In this document: piece by piece, positions 23,601 through 35,820 of the stretch
Position numbering within the stretch: the first letter of the stretch is position 1
How the letters are laid out: each line of letters starts with the position of its first letter
Assembly: GCA_964017195.1 (NCBI GenBank)
Contig: OZ024889.1
Location: 60,225,858-60,289,857 of the forward strand
Origin: Siderastrea radians
Taxonomy: Eukaryota > Cnidaria > Anthozoa > Scleractinia > Rhizangiidae
DNA: 64,000 bases
Direction of reading: 5' to 3'
The notes under the pieces: generated by a model
Database searches by the model: none
Told to the model about the DNA's origin: nothing
What the model saw: only the letters and a program-made list of their open reading frames with translations
Translations under genes and position numbers: made by a program

Positions 23601-25232
23601 AGGGTCCTGAAGGGGTAAAAATGGGAGCTGGGATTTGCCTATTTTAGCACTGGGAAAATGGGATTTGAGGTACTGGGACTGGGAAAAAAGTAGCGTATAA
23701 TGGGAACAGGAAAGATGTCCTATTGAAAAACAGAATCTACAAACCATTCGAAACCCTTGTTAAGTCCCTTAAATGCACAAAAATGCAACAAAATAGTCTT
23801 TAACAATACCTAAAAATTATTTTTTTGCAAATCAACAGATATCAAACCAATGTAGTTGTGATCTGATTTTAGCGTTGACTTTAAACTGCATTTACTGAAA
23901 TCAGCGATTTGATTGCACAGCATTAGATGTTCCCTCTATATGACTCTATGTGCCTAACAGGTCAAACCATGACTTCGATTAGCTTATTTAAAATAGCAGA
24001 TACGGGTTAAAAAGTGTTGATGTTGTGGCAATTTTATATTTGGTTCAATTCTTATTATCCTTTGTTTATGTGTATAGTACAGTGTAATGTTGATAAGGAA
24101 CCAAGGATAAAATTGAACCGCAACATTGAGGGGCCTGCGTGATTCCCACAGTTCGTGAATGCAGGGCTGTGCTCTAGCAGCGCCCGGGGCCTCAGGCTAC
24201 TAACTTTTGTCTGTGGGCGACTAGAAAAACTCATTTTTGCATAATGCTTAAGGGCTGGGAACCCCAGAATTCACAGTTGGGGCCTTTGAGCACACTTCTT
24301 AGAGCACAGCCTTGGAATGATATTTCTAAAAAAGGCCTTCATACATGTAGCTTAGCTCGTACTTTCTTTTTGGTATTACATGTATATGAGGGGAGGCTTC
24401 TTAAAGAGTTTCTTAACTTCAGATGTGGCTGATTCTGTACTAATTGAATGGTCCAGTCAAAAACTATGCGAAGTGGAAAATTTGCATAAATTGTTTTTTT
24501 CCAGAAGTGCTTGAATTTTTGCATGTGGTCTTCAAATTAATGCAAAAACATGGCCCTGTATTTTTTTCCACTGGTTTTCACTTTGTGCCATTTCCCTATC
24601 AGTATATACGTTAGGCTAGGCATGGCGTGGCATGGCAGGTGGTATTGCATAACAAAGAGTAGTATTTTCTCACAAGCAGCTTTGTTTTTCTGTCTTAGTG
24701 CTGATTTTCTGTCCAAGAATTTTACTGTCATTAAAGATGTGTTTACTGTTCATTGTGTTGTAAGATAGGTAACATAAACGTTTATTCGTTTGTCTCACGA
24801 TGGAATCGCTTAGAGTTGTTGATCGCGACGTTTCGACTGCAATACTGCTAGTCTTCATCAGGCGATGACATCGATTGTTTACGTGTCGCTATTTGTAGCA
24901 TGATGGTTCGCTGCTATTGGTGCATTTCGATCCTCATTATTATTCAGACTATTAGATGTTGTTCCCTCACAGGTCCGATTTGTGGTTGGTCGGCTGTTGT
25001 GCTTTCTGATCGTAGGTATCCAAGCTTCAGGAATTTCGATTCCACTATCTCTATTGACACATAAACAATCGACCTCATCGCCTGATGAAGAATTTTACTT
25101 CTGGGAGGTGTTTTTTAACAACACTAGCTGGGTACCCTCTATCATTCAGGCGTAATTCGAAGAATTTTTTTCCTTAACGCCTCTCCTTAGATAACGCCTT
25201 TCTTGACCCCCCTCCCCCCCCTTCAGGACCCT
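23601..25232. mobile_element. hAT-like non-autonomous element inside copy B
   Basis: The termini AGGGTCCTGAAGG and CCTTCAGGACCCT are inverted. They are flanked by TATTTATG (23593-23600) and CATTTATG (25233-25240), an 8-bp duplication with one mismatch, as expected for hAT elements. Copy A has the empty site at 31360-31385 (AATATTTATGACATTAATGG). The interior is non-coding and includes an inverted pair near 24852-24888 and 25050-25095 (TTCATCAGGCGATGA). Confidence 0.7.
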
Positions 25233-26565
25233 CATTTATGGCTCATTTCTGAGGGCCAGCACCTTTTGATCAAAATTCAAATACCGGTATATTTTCTTTG
25301 TTTTGGATTATCATGTTTACACATTAATTTCATAATGCGAAATCTTTACGCTTGGCACAGTTTGCGAGTGATGCATTTTTTGTCAGATCTTCAAGCTGCT
25401 GTACCATTGATTGTGAGTGACCACATTCACACTGATTGATTATGGGTTTTGCCTTTGTTTTGAATTACAGTGTATCATGTTTGTACTCTAACATATATTT
25501 TCATAATGTAAGATCTTTATGCTTGGTACAGTTTGCAAGTGACAGCTTTTTTGTTAGCTGTTCAAGCTGCTATACCAGTGCGAGTGATCACGTTCACACC
25601 AATTGAATATGGGTTAAGGCTTTGTTTTTAATTATCGTGTTTACACATTTAATTTCACAATATGAGACATTAAGTAATGGCTCGTGCTGCTGCATGCTAT
25701 TGCTGCCAGGTTTTTTCTTTAAACTGCCTATAAAGTGGTTGCAAACTGAACTGCAAATTTGTCTTGATTCCAGTTGTTTTATATGGTAACTTTATAATCA
25801 ATGACCCGCTGAGACAAAAGAATAAAAAGATAGGAAAAAAGGACAAAACAAATCTAAGAGACACATAACTACCGCTGTTCTTTGTTTCAGGATAAAAAGC
25901 TGAGGTGACAGTAGCAATATTGCCACTGCTATTGGCAAAGGCTGTAACATGCAAACACAAGGAATTTGTGGAGTTTATCTCAGTAAGTGTATATTGGTTA
26001 CATGTACATGTATGCTCAGTTCACTCTTCACAAATGTGTCACAGTAAGTACATGAACTTGAAAGTCAACTATTAGCATAGTAGTCAAATTCAGAGATAAA
26101 CCAAACTTATGGTCTGAAATAAGCTATTCTGGAAGGGGACAGTTCTTACTAACTTTTCATAGTAGTCATTTAATGAAGATTGTTCCTTGTAAAATATTTG
26201 CTCAGAGCTTCAACTGAATACAATGCAGACTGCAGAAATGAGGATGCAAACAGTGCAACCGAAAACACAGTTTCATGCAGCTTCTATTCTAGTCCCCAGA
26301 TGTACTTGTTTTTCTGCTGTTGTTCTTGTCATTGCTTTTAATGTCATGGCAAGTACTTCATGTTTTTTTTTTGCCAAACTCTTGTAGTGAAGATGCTGCA
26401 TGAACATCAAATGTTTCGTCTCCCCGAAAGTATCCACAATCACAAGTGTCCATCTTTACATAAGCATCCAAGATCACAAGATGTTATTTAAATTAATTTG
26501 TTAATTGGTTTACTTTATTTTTATTATTGGTTTTGTTCTTACGTTCTTGATTGTTTCTTCAACAG

Positions 26566-26871
26566 GAAGAAACCAGATCCAAATAAGTGACAGAGAGGAA
26601 AACAACACCATATCCATTCATAATCTTCCAGGGTGTCCTGTATACTCCGGCCAATAGTGTGCACTTAGCCGATGGGAAGATAATTTGTGCACCTCAGAGA
26701 CATTCCATTGTTGAGGGAACTCTAGCTTTGTTGGCCACGTTTTATGTTTTTATGTATGAATATCCACCAGGCTTTCCAATTTTTTTTGGCATCTACAAAA
26801 TGCATTTTGCAGATAGAAGATGGGAGAAAGCTGCCATGATCCACCATACACTTTGTAAATTTGGTACATGA
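26566..26871 (+). pseudogene. Decayed host-like exon in copy B
   Basis: A pyrimidine-rich tract and AG (26564-26565) look like a splice acceptor. An in-frame TAA follows almost at once (26584-26586), then a frame with VHLADGKIICAPQ and EGTLALLATFYVFMYEYP to 26871. From memory, the second segment resembles the C-terminal region of uncharacterised, SAMD3-like animal proteins ('LLatYYvFn..YP..fl'); no search was possible. The in-frame stop and the frameshifted duplicate in copy A show it is not functional. I infer that the transposon captured a host exon with its acceptor before copies A and B separated. Confidence 0.4.
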
Positions 26872-27138
26872 CATAAAGGTAGGCACTCACGAGGGGACTG
26901 GTCCCTGAAAAAGGTCCATGAGACTAATCCCCTCGTGTGTGCTGGCCTTAAATGTCTCAGCAACTGAACAGTGTTAATTGCCACAGGTATCTAGTGCTCA
27001 ACCTTAATGGTTTATTCACATGATCCATGGCCTACTAAAAATAATAATAAAATTTGGTAGACAATTTAGACATGACCTGGTAGCCAAGCCCCAAATTATT
27101 TATTATCTTTTGAATACCTGTCCTTGTCAAACACCACC

Positions 27139-29650
27139 CTGGTGTCCATCTTCGAGTGGAAATAATGTTGCTTTTGTCAGTGAGCTCAGATTGATATTTG
27201 TAAGAATCAATTTAAATGCATATAGTAATAGTCTCCGTTACTCTTGTTTCAAAGTTTAGCACTACATTATTTTTTTTTCGAGTTTGTGAACCACTTTTTC
27301 ATTGACAAAAGTAGGGCCGCCCATCTTTGAGTGGGCTGTACCAAGACCGTTTGTCCATATTCGAGTGGAAATAATGGTGCTTTTGTCAACGAGCTCAAAT
27401 TGGATATTTGTAAGAATCAATTTAAATGGATATAGTAATAGTCTCCGTTACTCTTTTGTTTCAAAGTTTAGCACTACATTATTTTTTTTTCGAGTTCGTG
27501 AACCAATTTTTCATTGACAAAAGTAGGGCCGCCCATCTTTGAGTGGGCTGTGCCAAGACCGTTTGTCCATCTTCGAGTGGAAATAATGGTGCTTTTGTCA
27601 ATGATCTCAGATTGGATATTTGTAAGAATCAATTTAAATGCCTATAGTGATAGTCTGTCGCACTTTTGCTTGAAAGTTCAGCACTACATTTTTTTTCGAG
27701 TTTGTGAACCACTTTTTCATTGACAAAAGTAGGGCCGCCCATCTTTGAGTGGGCTGTGCCAAGACCGTTTGTCCATATTCGAGTGGAAATAATGGTGCCT
27801 TTGTCAACGAGCTCAAATTGGATATTTGTAAGAATCAATTTAAATGGATATAGTAATAGTCTCCGTTACTCTTTTGTTTCAAAGTTTAGCACTACATTAT
27901 TTTTTTTTCGAGTTCGTGAACCAATTTTTCATTGACAAAAGTAGGGCCGCCCATCTTTGAGTGGGCTGTGCCAAGACCATTTGTCCATCTTCGAGTGGAA
28001 ATAATGGTGCTTTTGCCAATGATCTCAGATTGGATATTTGTAAGAATCAATTTAAATGCCTATAGTGATAGTATGTCGCACTTTTGCTTGAAAGTTCAGC
28101 ACTACATTTTTTTTTTCGAGTTTGTGAACCACTTTTTCATTGACAAAAGTAGGGCGGCCCATCTTTGAGTGGGCTGTGCCAAGACCGTTTGTCCATCTTC
28201 GAGTGGAAATAATGGTGCTTTTGTCAATGAGCTCAGATTGATATTTGTAAGAATCAATTTAAATGCCTACAGTGATAGTCTTTTGCACTTTTCTTCCAAA
28301 GTTCAGCACTACATTTTTTTTTCGAGTTTGTGGACCACTTTTTCATTTACCAAAAGTAGGGCCGCCCATCTTTGAGTGGGCTGTGCCAAGACCGTTTGTC
28401 CATCTTCGAGTGGAAATAATGGTGCTTTTGTCAATGATCTCAGATTGGATATTTGTAAGAATCAATTTAAATGCCTATAGTGATAGTCTGTCGCATTTTT
28501 GCTTGAAAGTTCAGCACTACATTTTTTTTCGGGTTTGTGAACCACTTTTTCATTGACAAAAGTAGGGCCGCCCATCTTTGAGTGGGCTGTGCCAAGACCG
28601 TTTGTCCATCTTCGAGTGGAAATAATGGTGCTTTTGTCAATGAGCTAAGATTGATATTTGTAAGAATCAATTTAAATGCATATAGTAATAGTCTTTGTTA
28701 CTCTTTTGTTTCAAAGTTTAGCACCACATTAATTTTTTTTGAGTTCGTAAACCACTTTTTCATTGACAAAAGTAGGGCCGCCCATCTTTGAGTGGGCTGT
28801 GCTAAGACCGTTTGTCCATCTTCGAGTGGAAATAATGGTGCTTTTGTCAATGATCTCAGATTGGATATTTGTAAGAATCAATTTAAATGCCTATAGTGAT
28901 AGTCTGTCGCACTTTTGCTTGAAAGTTCAGCACTACATTTTTTTTCGAGTTTGTGAACCACTTTTTCATTGACAAAAGTAGGGCCGCCCATCTTTGAGTG
29001 GGCTGTGCCAAGACCGTTTGTCCATCTTCGAGTGGAAATAATGGTGCTTTTGTCAATGAGCTCAGATTGATATTTGTAAGAATCAATTTAAATGCATATA
29101 GTAATAGTCTCTGTTACTCTTTTGTTTCAAAGTTTAGCACCACATTATTTTTTTTTTCGAGTTCGTGAACCACCTTTTCATTGACAAAAGTAGGGCCGCC
29201 CATCTTTGAGTGGGCTGTGCCAAGACCGTTTGTCCATCTTCGAGTGGAAATAATGGTGCTTTTGTCAATGATCTCAGATTGGATATTTGTAAGAATCAAT
29301 TTAAATGCCTATAGGGATAGTCTGTCGCACTTTTCTTTCAAAGTTGAGCACTACATCATTTTTTTATCGAGTTTGTGAACCACTTTTTCATTGACAAAAG
29401 TAGGGCCGCCCATCTTTGAGTGGGCTGTGCCAAGACCGTTTGTCCATCTTCGAGTGGAAATAATGGTACTTTTGTCAATGAGCTCAGATTGGATATTTGT
29501 AAGAATCAAGTTAAATGCTTATAGTAATAGTCTCCGTTGCACTTTTGTTCAAAGTTCAGCACTGTAATATTTTTTTTTCGAGTATGTGAACTACTTTTTC
29601 ATTGACAAAAGTAGGGCTGCCCATCTTTGTGTGGGCTGTGCTAAGACTGT
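27139..29650. repeat. Satellite array 1, about 209-bp monomers
   Basis: About twelve head-to-tail monomers of 206-213 bp, each marked by CATTGACAAAAGTAGGGCC near its start and by TTTGAGTGGGCTGTGCCAAG. Two variants alternate: one has GAGCTCA...ATAGTAATAGTCTC, the other GATCTCA...ATAGTGATAGTCTG. This gives a dimeric higher-order unit of about 417 bp. The first monomer is partial and diverged. The array lies wholly inside copy B. Confidence 0.9.
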
Positions 29651-30000
29651 TATCATAATAGGACATTCTCTGTACAGATAGTGAAAATAAAACGTAATCC
29701 TCTTAAATGCTGTAGATGTAAAGACGTTTGTTAATGCAGCTTCCACTTCTAAAAGTTGTGTATGAGTCACTTCGTTGGTTAATTCCGATGGGTATACCGT
29801 AAGTTGACGAATGCATCCACATTAGCAGGGTATTCCCGACTGTCTTTTTTATTAGGCGTATCTGTGATTTACAAGAGAAATCAAATCCCTTCCTATCCCA
29901 ACTTGAACTTCCCAGTGAATGATGTACCCTTCAAAAAATTCAAGGGGATAATTGTGTGTCTGTGAAATTTACAAATCGTGGAAATATAACGGTTTTTAGA
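29651..30000. other. Unique spacer of copy B
   Basis: This stretch, between the satellite array and the right CGTTTCCG region, has no counterpart in copy A, where the array joins the subterminal region directly at 35643. No gene or repeat is recognised in it. Confidence 0.4.
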
Positions 30001-31385
30001 GTTTCCGTAACTGTTTAAACCTTGTGGATACGTAATTTATCGTTACATTTACTCTTCGGAAATCCAGCGGATAATTGTGTGTCCGTCGAATTTACGAGTC
30101 GCGGAAACACGATAGCTATCAGAGTTTCCGTGACTGCGTAAACGTTGCGGATACATGAGTTTAAGGAATGCGTTTCCGCAGAGCCGCAGTTGCGGAAACG
30201 TAATGTACATCCGTGTTTCCCGCAACGGTCACTTACATTTCCGTTTGCGGATATTCATGTTTCCGTTGAATAACCGTTATGAAACCTGAAACGTAAACGC
30301 GTTATTTCACCCTGTGTGTGCATATGTGCGATTTTGCGAAACAAAAGGAGAAACAAAAGCGCCCTGCGTTCATTGTTAAGTTTGCCGCCTACATCATGAT
30401 AATGAGCATCGCCGCTTGTTCATGGTAACCAATGAATAAGCTCTTTCTAAGCGTCAGTGAATTACAATGCGCGATATGACAGACCTACAAAATTTCTAGC
30501 ACTGGAAGTAAATGTCCCGAGAACAATAGGTATTCTGTGCGATGGCGGTATAGATTTCTGTCGCTTTGGAGAGATGGCTTGTAAACTATTCCTTCTTCTT
30601 GCTTCACGGTCTCTGCTTAGATGCATACAATCTTCTTACAGCGGATTAACGATCGGTGGGAATGTTTTCTGCCATTAATCAAGCTTCATCGAGTCAAGTT
30701 TGGCTGCCATATTTGATGGTTCATAGTAAGCTTAAGTTTAAATTGTAAAAACGTAAGCTTAGACTTTGATATATCCAAATATTCTTGCCTTGTTTGATAT
30801 TTACTACGTTTGAGCGAAGTCCCCCGAACTTGAAGTGTTCTTGATGACATTTTCTTAGGGACTTCAAAAGTGATGTACATGTACAGAAACCAGTCAAATT
30901 GAAGCTTCAACATCCCTCCCCTCCGGGCAACGCCCCGGGCATTTGAGTTTTAATAGATTGGCTTGTTCAAATTCCCTCCCCTCGGGGCAGAAAAGCCGTT
31001 CAAATGCCCCACCAATTAGTGCTGAAATACCTCTCCTCACAGGCAAATTTCGTCTTTAATCACACACTGTTCACGCTTTTCAGGGAGAGATCTGCCATGA
31101 TGACACCTTCAAACTTCTTTTAAAGACCCTTTTGAAAGAGTTATTCGCAAACAAAGGCAAAATTTTATCTTGTAAATCCGTCAAACCTTGCAAAAACCGT
31201 AAAAACTCACGTGCGTATTACACTAGAACAAGAGACGAATCCAAATCAAATTCCCCACCCTTCCAAGGCAACGTTCAAATTCCCCCTCCCTGGGCACCAT
31301 GCACAGTCAAATGCCCGGGGAATGCCCGTGGGGGGGATGTTGAAGCTTCAATTTGACCGATACAAAATATTTATGACATTAATGG

Positions 31386-32150
31386 CTCATTTGTGAGAGC
31401 CCGCACCTTTTGATCAAAATTCAAATATATTTTATTTGTTTTGAATTATCATGTTTACACATTAATTTCATAATATGAGATCTTTACACTTGGTACAGTT
31501 TGCGAGTGATGCCTCTTTTTTGTTAAATCTTCAAGCTGCTGTACCATTGTGAGTGACCACATTCACACTGATTGATTATGGGTTTTGCCTTTGTTTGGAA
31601 TTACAGTGTATCATGTTTGTACTCTAACACATATTTCCATAATGTGAGGTCTTTATGCTTGGTACAGTTTGCAAGTGACAGCTTTTTTTTTAGTTCTTCA
31701 AGAGGCTGTACCCGTGCGAGTGATCACATTCACACCGATTGAATATGGGTTAAGGCTTTGTTTTTAATTATCGTGTTACCGTTTACACATTTAATTTCAC
31801 AATATGAGATATTAAGTAATGGCTTGTGCTGCTGCATGCTATTGCTGCCATGTTTTTTCTTTAAACTGCCTCGTGGTTGTAAACTGATTTGTCTTGATTC
31901 CAGTTGTTTTATATGATAACGTCATAATCAATGACCAGCCGAGACAAAAGAATAAAAAGATAGGAAAAAGGGAAAAAACAAATCTAATAGACACATAACC
32001 CACCAATATAAAGTACTACTGCTGTTCTCTGTTTCAGGAGAAAAGGCTGAGGTGACAATAGCAATTGATTGCCACTGCTATTGGCAAAGGCTGTAATATG
32101 CAAACACAAGGAATTTGTGGAGTTTATCTCTGAAATGTGTAACAGTGAGT
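31386..32150. other. Copy A counterpart of 25240-26060, non-coding
   Basis: The block is collinear with copy B and diverged by scattered substitutions and small indels. Motifs such as TGGTACAGTTTGC recur two or three times within each copy, suggesting an older internal duplication. No coding sequence is supported. Confidence 0.45.
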
Positions 32151-32599
32151 ACATGAACTTGAAGGTCAACTATTAGCATGTCCACTAGCATGGCAGTCAA
32201 ATTCAGAGATAAACCAAACTTAGGGTTTAAAATAAGCTTTTCTGGAAGAGGACAGTTCTTAATAACTTTTAATAGTAGTCATTTAATGAAGATTTTTCCT
32301 TACAAAATATTTGCTCAGTTTCAACTGAATTCAATGCAGACTGCAGAAATGAGGATGCAAACAGTCCAACCGAATACACAGTTTCATGCAGCTTCTATTC
32401 CAGTCCCCAGGTGTAGTTGTTTCTTTGTTGTTGTTCTTGTCGTTGCTTTTATTGTCATGACGAGTACTTCAGGTTTTTTTCGCCAAACTCTTGTAGTAAA
32501 GATGCTGCATGAACATCAAATGTTTCGTCTTCCTGAAAGTATCCACAATCAGATCGAAGTGTCCATCTTTACATAAGCATCCAAGGTCACAAGATCTCA

Positions 32600-32779
32600 T
32601 TTAAGTGTATATATTTATGTATATATACATGTATATATTACATGTATATACGTGTATATATTTATGTATTTTTAATATTTTATAGTTTTAGTACAGAGGG
32701 CCACAAGTTTATTAGTATGTATATACTATTATGTGTTTTACCGTCTTTAAATAAAGGCTTTACTTACTTACTTACTAAT
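32600..32779 (+). mobile_element. Retroelement 3' fragment inserted in copy A
   Basis: Copy B (26485-26510) lacks this block, so it inserted into copy A. It contains GAGGGCCACAAGTTTATTAG and TTTAAATAAAGG and ends in a CTTA tetranucleotide tail. The same 3'-end sequence occurs at 13448-13505 on the other strand. The 5' part is low-complexity TATATG-rich sequence. Confidence 0.55.
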
Positions 32780-32847
32780 TTGTTAATTGTTTTACTTTAT
32801 TTTTATTATTGCTTTCGTTCTTACGTTCTTGATTGTTTCTTTAACAG

Positions 32848-33155
32848 GAAGAAACCCTTCCCAAATAAGTGGCAGAGAGGAAAACAACACAATATCCATT
32901 TATAATCCTCCAGGGTGACCTGTATTCTCTGGCCAATAATGTGCACTTAGCCGCTGGGAAAATAATTTGGGCACCTGAGCAACATCCATTGTTGCGGGAA
33001 CTCCAGCGTTGTTGGCCACGTTTCACGTTTTTATTTATGAATATCCACCAGGCTTTGTAAATTTTTTTTGGTGTCTACAAAATGCATTTTGCAGATGGAA
33101 GATGGGGGAAAGCTGCCATCATCCATCGTACACTTTGTAAATTTGGTACATGACA
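32848..33155 (+). pseudogene. Decayed host-like exon in copy A
   Basis: Counterpart of 26566-26871 with the same acceptor-like tract (AG at 32846-32847). The frame holds to about 32985 (VHLAAGKIIWAPEQ) and then shifts relative to copy B, so the conserved hydrophobic segment is lost. It is non-functional and useful mainly as a divergence measure between the two copies. Confidence 0.4.
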
Positions 33156-33493
33156 TAAAGGTAGGCACTCACGAGGGGACTGGTCCCTGAAAAAAGTCCA
33201 TGAAACTATTCCGCTCCTGTGTGCTGGCCTTAAATGTTTCACCAACTGAACAGTGTTAATTGCCACATGTATCTAGTGCTCAACCTTGACGGTTCATTCA
33301 CGTGATCCATGGGCTAATGATAATTAAAATTTGGTACACAATATAGACATGACCTGGTAGCCAAGCCCTAATTTATTTATTACCTTTTGAACACCTATCC
33401 TTGTCAAACACCACTCTGGTTCTCGATTATTTCTGCAATGTAGACAAAACCCAATTTTTTGGCTAGTGGACTATCGCTAAGGTCGAGCACATG

Positions 33494-35643
33494 CATGAGT
33501 GGATATAATGGCGCTTTTTTCCAATGAACTCAGGTTGGATATTATTTTGTATGAATCATTTTAAATTCATATATATAGTAATAGTCTCCTTTGCTCTTTA
33601 GTTTTCAATTTCACCACTCCATTGAAGTTTTTTTATGCATATATGAACTATTTTTTTGAGAATACGATCTACTCTTCCATTGACAAAAGTAGGGCCGCCC
33701 ATCCTTGAGTGGGCTGTGCCAAGACTGTCCATCTTTGAGTGGGAATAATGGCACTTTTGTCAATGACCTCAGATTGAACATTTGTAAGAATCAATTTAAA
33801 TGCTTATAGTAATAGTCTCCGTCGCACTTTTGTTTCACAGTTCAGCACTATATTATTTTGTTTTTCGAGTATGTGAACTACTTTTTCATTGACAAAAGTA
33901 GGGCCACCCATCTTTGAGTGGGCTGTGCCAAGACTGTTTGTCCATCCTTGAGTGGAAATAATGGTGCTTTTGTCAATGACCTCAGATTGGACATTTGTTC
34001 AATTTAAATGTTTATAGTAATAGTCTCCGTCGCACTTTTGTTTTAAAATTCATCGTTTTATTATTTTGTTTTTCGAGTATGTGAACTACTTTTTCATTGA
34101 CAAAAGTAGGGCCGCCCATCTTTGAGTGGGCTGTGCCAAGACTGTTTGTCCATCTTCGATTGAAAATAATAGTGCTTTTGTCAATGAGCTCAGATTGGAT
34201 AATTGTAAAAATCAATTTTAATGCATATAGTGATAGTCACTGTTGCACTTTTGTTTCAAAGTTCAGCAGTATATTATTTCTTTTTTGAGTATTTGAACTA
34301 CTTTTTCATTGACAAAAGTAGGGCTGCCCATCTTTGAGTGGGCTGTGCCAAGACTGTTTGTCCAACTTCGAGTAGAAATAATGGCACTTTTGTCAATGAT
34401 CTCCAATTGGATATTTGTAAGAACCAATTTAAATGCACATAGTGATAGTCTGTCGCACTTTTGTTCAAAATTCAGCACTACATTTTTTTTTTCGAGTATG
34501 TGAACTACTTTTTCATTGACAAAAGTAGGGCCGCCCATCTTTGAGTGGGCTGTGCCAAGACCGTTTGTCCATCTTCGAGTGGAAATAATGGTGCTTTTGT
34601 CAATGAGCTCAGATTGGATATTTGTAAGAATCAATTTAAATGCATATAGTGAGTCTCTGTCGCACTTTTGTTTCAAAGTTCAATAGTATGTTATTTCTTT
34701 TTTGAGTGTGTGAACCACTTTTTCATTGACAAAAGTAGGGCCGCCCATCTTTGAGTGGGCTGTGCCAAGACCGTTTGTCCATCTTCGAGTGGAAATAATG
34801 GTGCTTTTGTCAATGAGCTCAGATTGGATATTTGTAAGAATCAATTTAAATGCATATAGTGAGTCTCTGTCGCACTTTTGTTTCAAAGTTCAATAGTATG
34901 TTATTTCTTTTTTGAGTGTGTGAACCACTTTTTCATTTACAAAAGTAGGGCCGCCCATCTTTGAGTGGGCTGTTCCAAGACTGTTTGTCCATCTTCGAGT
35001 GGAAATAATGGCACTTTTGTCAATGACCTCAGATTGGACATTTGTAAGATTCAATTTAAATGCTTACAGTAGTAGTCTCCGTCGCACTTTTGTTTCACAG
35101 TTCAGCACTATATTATTTTGTTTTTCGAGTATGTGAATCACTTTTTCATTTACAAAAGTAGGGCCGCCCATCTTTGAGTGGCATGTGCCAAGACTGTTTG
35201 TCCATCGTCGATTGGAAATAATAGTGCTTTTGTCAATGAGCTCAGATTGGATATTTGTAAGAATCAATTTAAATGCATATAGTGAGTCTCTGTCGCACTT
35301 TTGTTTCAAAGTTCAATAGTATGTTATTTCTTTTTTGAGTGTGTGAACCACTTTTTCATTTACAAAAGTAGGGCCGCCCATCTTTGAGTGGGCTGTTCCA
35401 AGACTGTTTGTCCATCTTCGAGTGGAAATAATGGCACTTTTGTCAATGACCTCAGATTGGACATTTGTAAGATTCAATTTAAATGCTTACAGTAGTAGTC
35501 TCCGTCGCACTTTTGTTTCACAGTTCAGCACTATATTATTTTGTTTTTCGAGTATGTGAATCACTTTTTCATTTACAAAAGTAGGGCCGCCCATCTTTGA
35601 GTGGGCTGTTCCAAGACTGTTTGTCCATCCTTGAGTGGAAATA
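33494..35643. repeat. Satellite array 2, about 209-bp monomers
   Basis: About ten monomers of the same satellite as array 1, within copy A. Local higher-order structure is visible: 34515-34724 and 34725-34930 are nearly identical, and the two-monomer block 34725-35144 is nearly repeated at 35145-35569. These variants differ from those that alternate in array 1. The first monomer at 33494-33670 is strongly diverged. The array stops abruptly inside a monomer at 35643. Confidence 0.9.
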
Positions 35644-35820
35644 ACTGCGTAAACTTTGCGGATACGTGAGTTTAAGGAATGCGTTTCCGCAGAGCCGCAG
35701 TTGCGGAAACGTAATGTACATTCGTGTTTCCCGCAACGGTTGCTTAAATTTCCGTTTGCGGATATTCATCTTTCCGTTGAATAACCGTTATGCCGAAACC
35801 TGAAACGTAAACGCCTCATT

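Larger units (their letters stand above)
21992..30316. mobile_element. CACTA/EnSpm-like element, copy B (complete)
   Basis: The ends CACAGGGTGAAATAA and its inverse (30302-30316) are flanked by TGT on both sides (21989-21991, 30317-30319). CAC termini, a 3-bp target duplication and many short subterminal motifs (CGTTTCCG and CGGAAACG over about 300 bases at each end) are hallmarks of the CACTA/EnSpm superfamily. The element is 8.3 kb, or 6.7 kb without the hAT-like insertion at 23601-25232. It contains a decayed host-like exon and a 2.5-kb satellite array but no transposase, so it is non-autonomous. It landed inside an older copy of the same family. Confidence 0.7.
21166..35816. mobile_element. 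CACTA/EnSpm-like element, copy A (split by copy B)
   Basis: Copy A runs 21166-21991 and resumes at 30317-35816, about 6.3 kb in all, with copy B inserted 0.8 kb from its left end. Its ends are AGGCGTTTCCG and the inverse of AGGCGTTTACG. Relative to copy B it lacks the outermost dozen or so bases at both ends. It has the same internal order as copy B: CGTTTCCG-rich subterminal region, a block shared with 22800-23000, a decayed host-like exon (32848-33155), a satellite array (33494-35643) and a second CGTTTCCG region. No transposase is present. The superfamily call depends on copy B's intact ends. Confidence 0.65.

Noticed and set aside
27139..29650. Considered as a CRISPR-like array
   Set aside because: Monomers are contiguous and about 209 bp long with no unique spacers, and the genome is eukaryotic.
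27302..35769. Many ORFs of 60-137 aa with repeated peptides on both strands across the satellite arrays
   Set aside because: They recur because the 209-bp monomer happens to lack stops in several frames. Monomer lengths vary by amounts not divisible by three, no start or splice context is conserved, and both strands are equally open.
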